Position numbers and translations under genes: made by a program. Below are positions 62,464-64,000 of a stretch of DNA of 64,000 bases, one piece after another (position 1 is the first letter of the stretch; each line of letters opens with the position of its first letter). Origin of the DNA: GCA-2737665 sp044344795. Its GTDB lineage: Bacteria; Bacteroidota; Bacteroidia; Palsa-965. The notes beneath the pieces were generated by a model, which saw only the letters and a list, made by a program, of their open reading frames with translations, was not told the DNA's origin and did no database searches. The DNA lies in assembly GCA_044344795.1 (NCBI GenBank), contig JBIJCF010000007.1:1-64000 (forward strand). Reading direction: 5' to 3'.

Positions 62464-62634
62464 ACTACCTTCTTTATTTGAAGTGAAACATCCGTTAACT
62501 CCTATGAGCTTGAACGAATTTCACACCAAAAGGTAGCTTGGGCATAAAGTTTACGTAACGTAAAGTTTACAAACGAACTAAATAACTGATATTCAGTGTA
62601 TTTAATTTACTAAACAAGATGAATTTGGGGGAAA

Positions 62635-62955
62635 TTAACGCGCTTCCAAACTAACACTCACCTCGGGACGGTGATCAGGAGTATCTGCAATTACAGTTTC
62701 TCCTTGGTAAGAAACACAAGAAATTTCCAATGTATACGAAGCTGCAGGTAAATCAGGCAAGAAGAAACGTCCGTCAAAATCAGTGTAGGTAACGATGCTT
62801 GTTCCTTTCACGCAAACCTTTGCTCCTGCAAGCGTTTCCTGCGTTTGAGCGTCAGTTACAGTTCCGGAAACGAACATCACTGCGGGCCCTGTACCGTTAG
62901 CAAAGAGCGTCGCAGTGAGCAGAAAACCAAGTATGAACAGAGCTACATGTTTCAC
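62635..62955 (-). CDS. small secreted carboxypeptidase-regulatory-like domain protein
   Basis: A 106-aa exported protein: signal peptide (MKHVALFILGFLLTATLFA), then one CarboxypepD_reg-like domain (VSGTVTDAQTQETLAGAKVCV, YTDFDGRFFLPDLPAASYTLEIS). The domain usually caps TonB-dependent receptors; here it stands alone. Start is GTG at 62955, with box TAGTTTTG 5 bases before it. Confidence 0.84.
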   Translation of the reverse strand: MKHVALFILGFLLTATLFANGTGPAVMFVSGTVTDAQTQETLAGAKVCVKGTSIVTYTDFDGRFFLPDLPAASYTLEISCVSYQGETVIADTPDHRPEVSVSLEAR

Positions 62956-62960
62956 GAGAA

Positions 62961-62968
62961 CAAAACTA
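62961..62968 (-). promoter_or_regulatory. -7 box TAGTTTTG
   Basis: Exact TAnnTTTG match, 5 bases before the GTG start at 62955. Confidence 0.5.
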
Positions 62969-63113
62969 TTTCATAACTGAATTTTAACGATTTCCATAGC
63001 ATTAAGTCCATATGAAGGTTATGTTAACTCGGAGTGATAACGACCTCCTTCAATTGGCTTCAAATCCGTATCTTCGTTAGCTTACAAAGCGATTTTTTGA
63101 TCTTTAAATTAAT

Positions 63114-64000
63114 ATGTCGTTGAACGTGGCTGAAGCGAAAGCAAAATCTGGAAGTGTGCCGGTATCTACCGCATTAAAAGCATACGAGTTGTTATGCACA
63201 GCAAAGGCAATGGCCGAGCTGTATGAAGCCAACAAAGAAATTACGGCGAAATATGTTCACGCTACTTCACGCGGTCATGAAGCCATTCAGATTGCGCTAG
63301 GATTGCAACTTAAACCGCAAGATTTCTTATCGGCGTATTATCGTGACGATAGCATTCTGTTGAGTATAGGACTTACGCCTCATGACGTGATGTTGCAATT
63401 GCTTGCGAAACGCGATGATCCGTTTTCAGGTGGCAGGACCTACTACAGTCACCCGAGTTTAAAGCGGGATGATATGCCCAAAATTCCCATGCAAAGTTCT
63501 GCAACTGGTATGCAGGCGATTCCGAGTACAGGTGTTGCCATGGGTTTGCAATATTTGGAGTTGCAGGGATTAGCACCTGATTACAACGGAGAAAATCCGA
63601 TTATGGCGTGTTCTTTAGGAGATGCGTGTATTACAGAAGGTGAAGTGGCGGAAGCCTTTCAAATGGCTGTGTTGAAGAAATTGCCCATTCTGTACATTGT
63701 TCAAGATAACGAGTGGGACATTTCTGCTAACGCGAAAGAAATTCGTGCGCAGGATGCGACAGAATACGCGAGAGGATTTAAAGGATTAGAAACTCGCACC
63801 ATTGACGGCACCGATTTTTTCCGGTCGTATGAAACCATCCGTGATGTGATTGCAACAATTCGCAAGGAGCGTCGTCCATTTTTAATTCATGCTAAAGTTC
63901 CTTTGCTTAATCACCACACATCCGGAGTTCGTAAAGAATGGTATCGTGATGATTTGGAAGAAGCAGCGAAGCGAGATCCTTTTCCGAAACTGAGAAATCA
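63114..64000 (+). CDS. branched-chain alpha-keto acid dehydrogenase E1 component (5' part; runs off the window)
   Basis: Starts at ATG 63114 and stays open to the window edge (295+ codons), so it is 5'-complete and 3'-truncated. E1-alpha features: HATSRGHEAIQIALGLQL, YYRDDSILLSIGL, SSATGMQAIPSTGVAMG, then the thiamine diphosphate motif SLGDACITEGEVAEAF...VQDNEWDIS. It decarboxylates 2-oxoacids (2-oxoisovalerate type) for branched-chain catabolism or fatty acid primers. In Bacteroidota the gene often continues into a fused E1-beta half, which cannot be checked here. Variant -7 box TATCTTCG lies at 63069-63076. Confidence 0.9.
   Translation, partial: MSLNVAEAKAKSGSVPVSTALKAYELLCTAKAMAELYEANKEITAKYVHATSRGHEAIQIALGLQLKPQDFLSAYYRDDSILLSIGLTPHDVMLQLLAKRDDPFSGGRTYYSHPSLKRDDMPKIPMQSSATGMQAIPSTGVAMGLQYLELQGLAPDYNGENPIMACSLGDACITEGEVAEAFQMAVLKKLPILYIVQDNEWDISANAKEIRAQDATEYARGFKGLETRTIDGTDFFRSYETIRDVIATIRKERRPFLIHAKVPLLNHHTSGVRKEWYRDDLEEAAKRDPFPKLRN

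Noticed and set aside
1..64000. tRNA, rRNA, CRISPR, transposase and integrase genes
   Set aside because: None recognised besides ssrA; no cas, IS or recombinase signature seen.

Overview
The window reads as chromosome of a Bacteroidota bacterium. The reasons are Bacteroidota-type promoter boxes (TTTG, about 20 bp, TAnnTTTG) before many genes, a short SigA-type primary sigma factor, secreted proteins with type IX secretion (T9SS) C-terminal sorting domains, a stand-alone GldM-like C-terminal domain protein, a DUF3822 gene next to rsmD, and a tmRNA with tag GESNYALAA. The order or genus cannot be fixed from sequence alone. Most of the window is densely packed housekeeping DNA.

Layout. Bases 1-13.5 kb: inorganic pyrophosphatase, a fatty-acid-hydroxylase-superfamily protein and pruA; pyrE with an SRPBCC gene, divergent from a Nudix hydrolase; a DUF3822-rsmD-coaD-thioredoxin-like run; a RecD-like helicase; a sterol-desaturase-family protein with a fused extracytoplasmic domain; a CapA-like protein; a LysE-type exporter. 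At 13.68-14.05 kb lies ssrA (tmRNA) with a strong terminator. From 14.1 to about 20.2 kb the DNA is visibly A/T-rich and accessory: an AAA/DUF4143 ATPase, about 950 bp without an intact gene, a two-gene unit with the GldM-like protein, and a large T9SS cargo. Housekeeping resumes with kup, a lysine/alanine-dehydrogenase-like oxidoreductase, a putative metallopeptidase, an LtaS-like sulfatase-fold protein with rpe, a DUF2341/T9SS adhesin-like protein, an exported pirin, rpoD, pnp, rpsO, accD, class I aldolase, a TamA/BamA-like lipoprotein and an SpoU-family methyltransferase.

At 43.5-49.3 kb lies a compact SOS/mutagenesis-type cassette: an XRE-S24 (LexA/UmuD-like) regulator divergent from dinB, a short DnaE-type polymerase and a degenerate SRAP (YedK/HMCES-like) protein. 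A perfect palindrome lies in the regulator-dinB intergenic region. This is the best candidate for a coherent, under-described system here.

At 49.3-60.2 kb is a phenylacetate degradation cluster: paaA-B-C-D and the divergent paaE encode the epoxidase and its reductase, and paaG-paaH encode isomerase and 3-hydroxyacyl-CoA dehydrogenase. It is split by an opposite-strand block (SpoIIE-type phosphatase, GNAT, methyltransferase). A truncated remnant of another SpoIIE phosphatase lies beside the pirin gene. The window ends with T9SS cargo, MORN and carboxypeptidase-regulatory-like small secreted proteins, and the 5' part of an alpha-keto acid dehydrogenase E1 gene that runs off the edge.

A recurring theme is TAnnTTTG-like boxes only 4-6 bases before ATG/GTG starts, which suggests several leaderless or nearly leaderless mRNAs. 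Coordinates of internal starts were re-chosen where signal peptides, divergent neighbours or promoter boxes argued against the longest frame.
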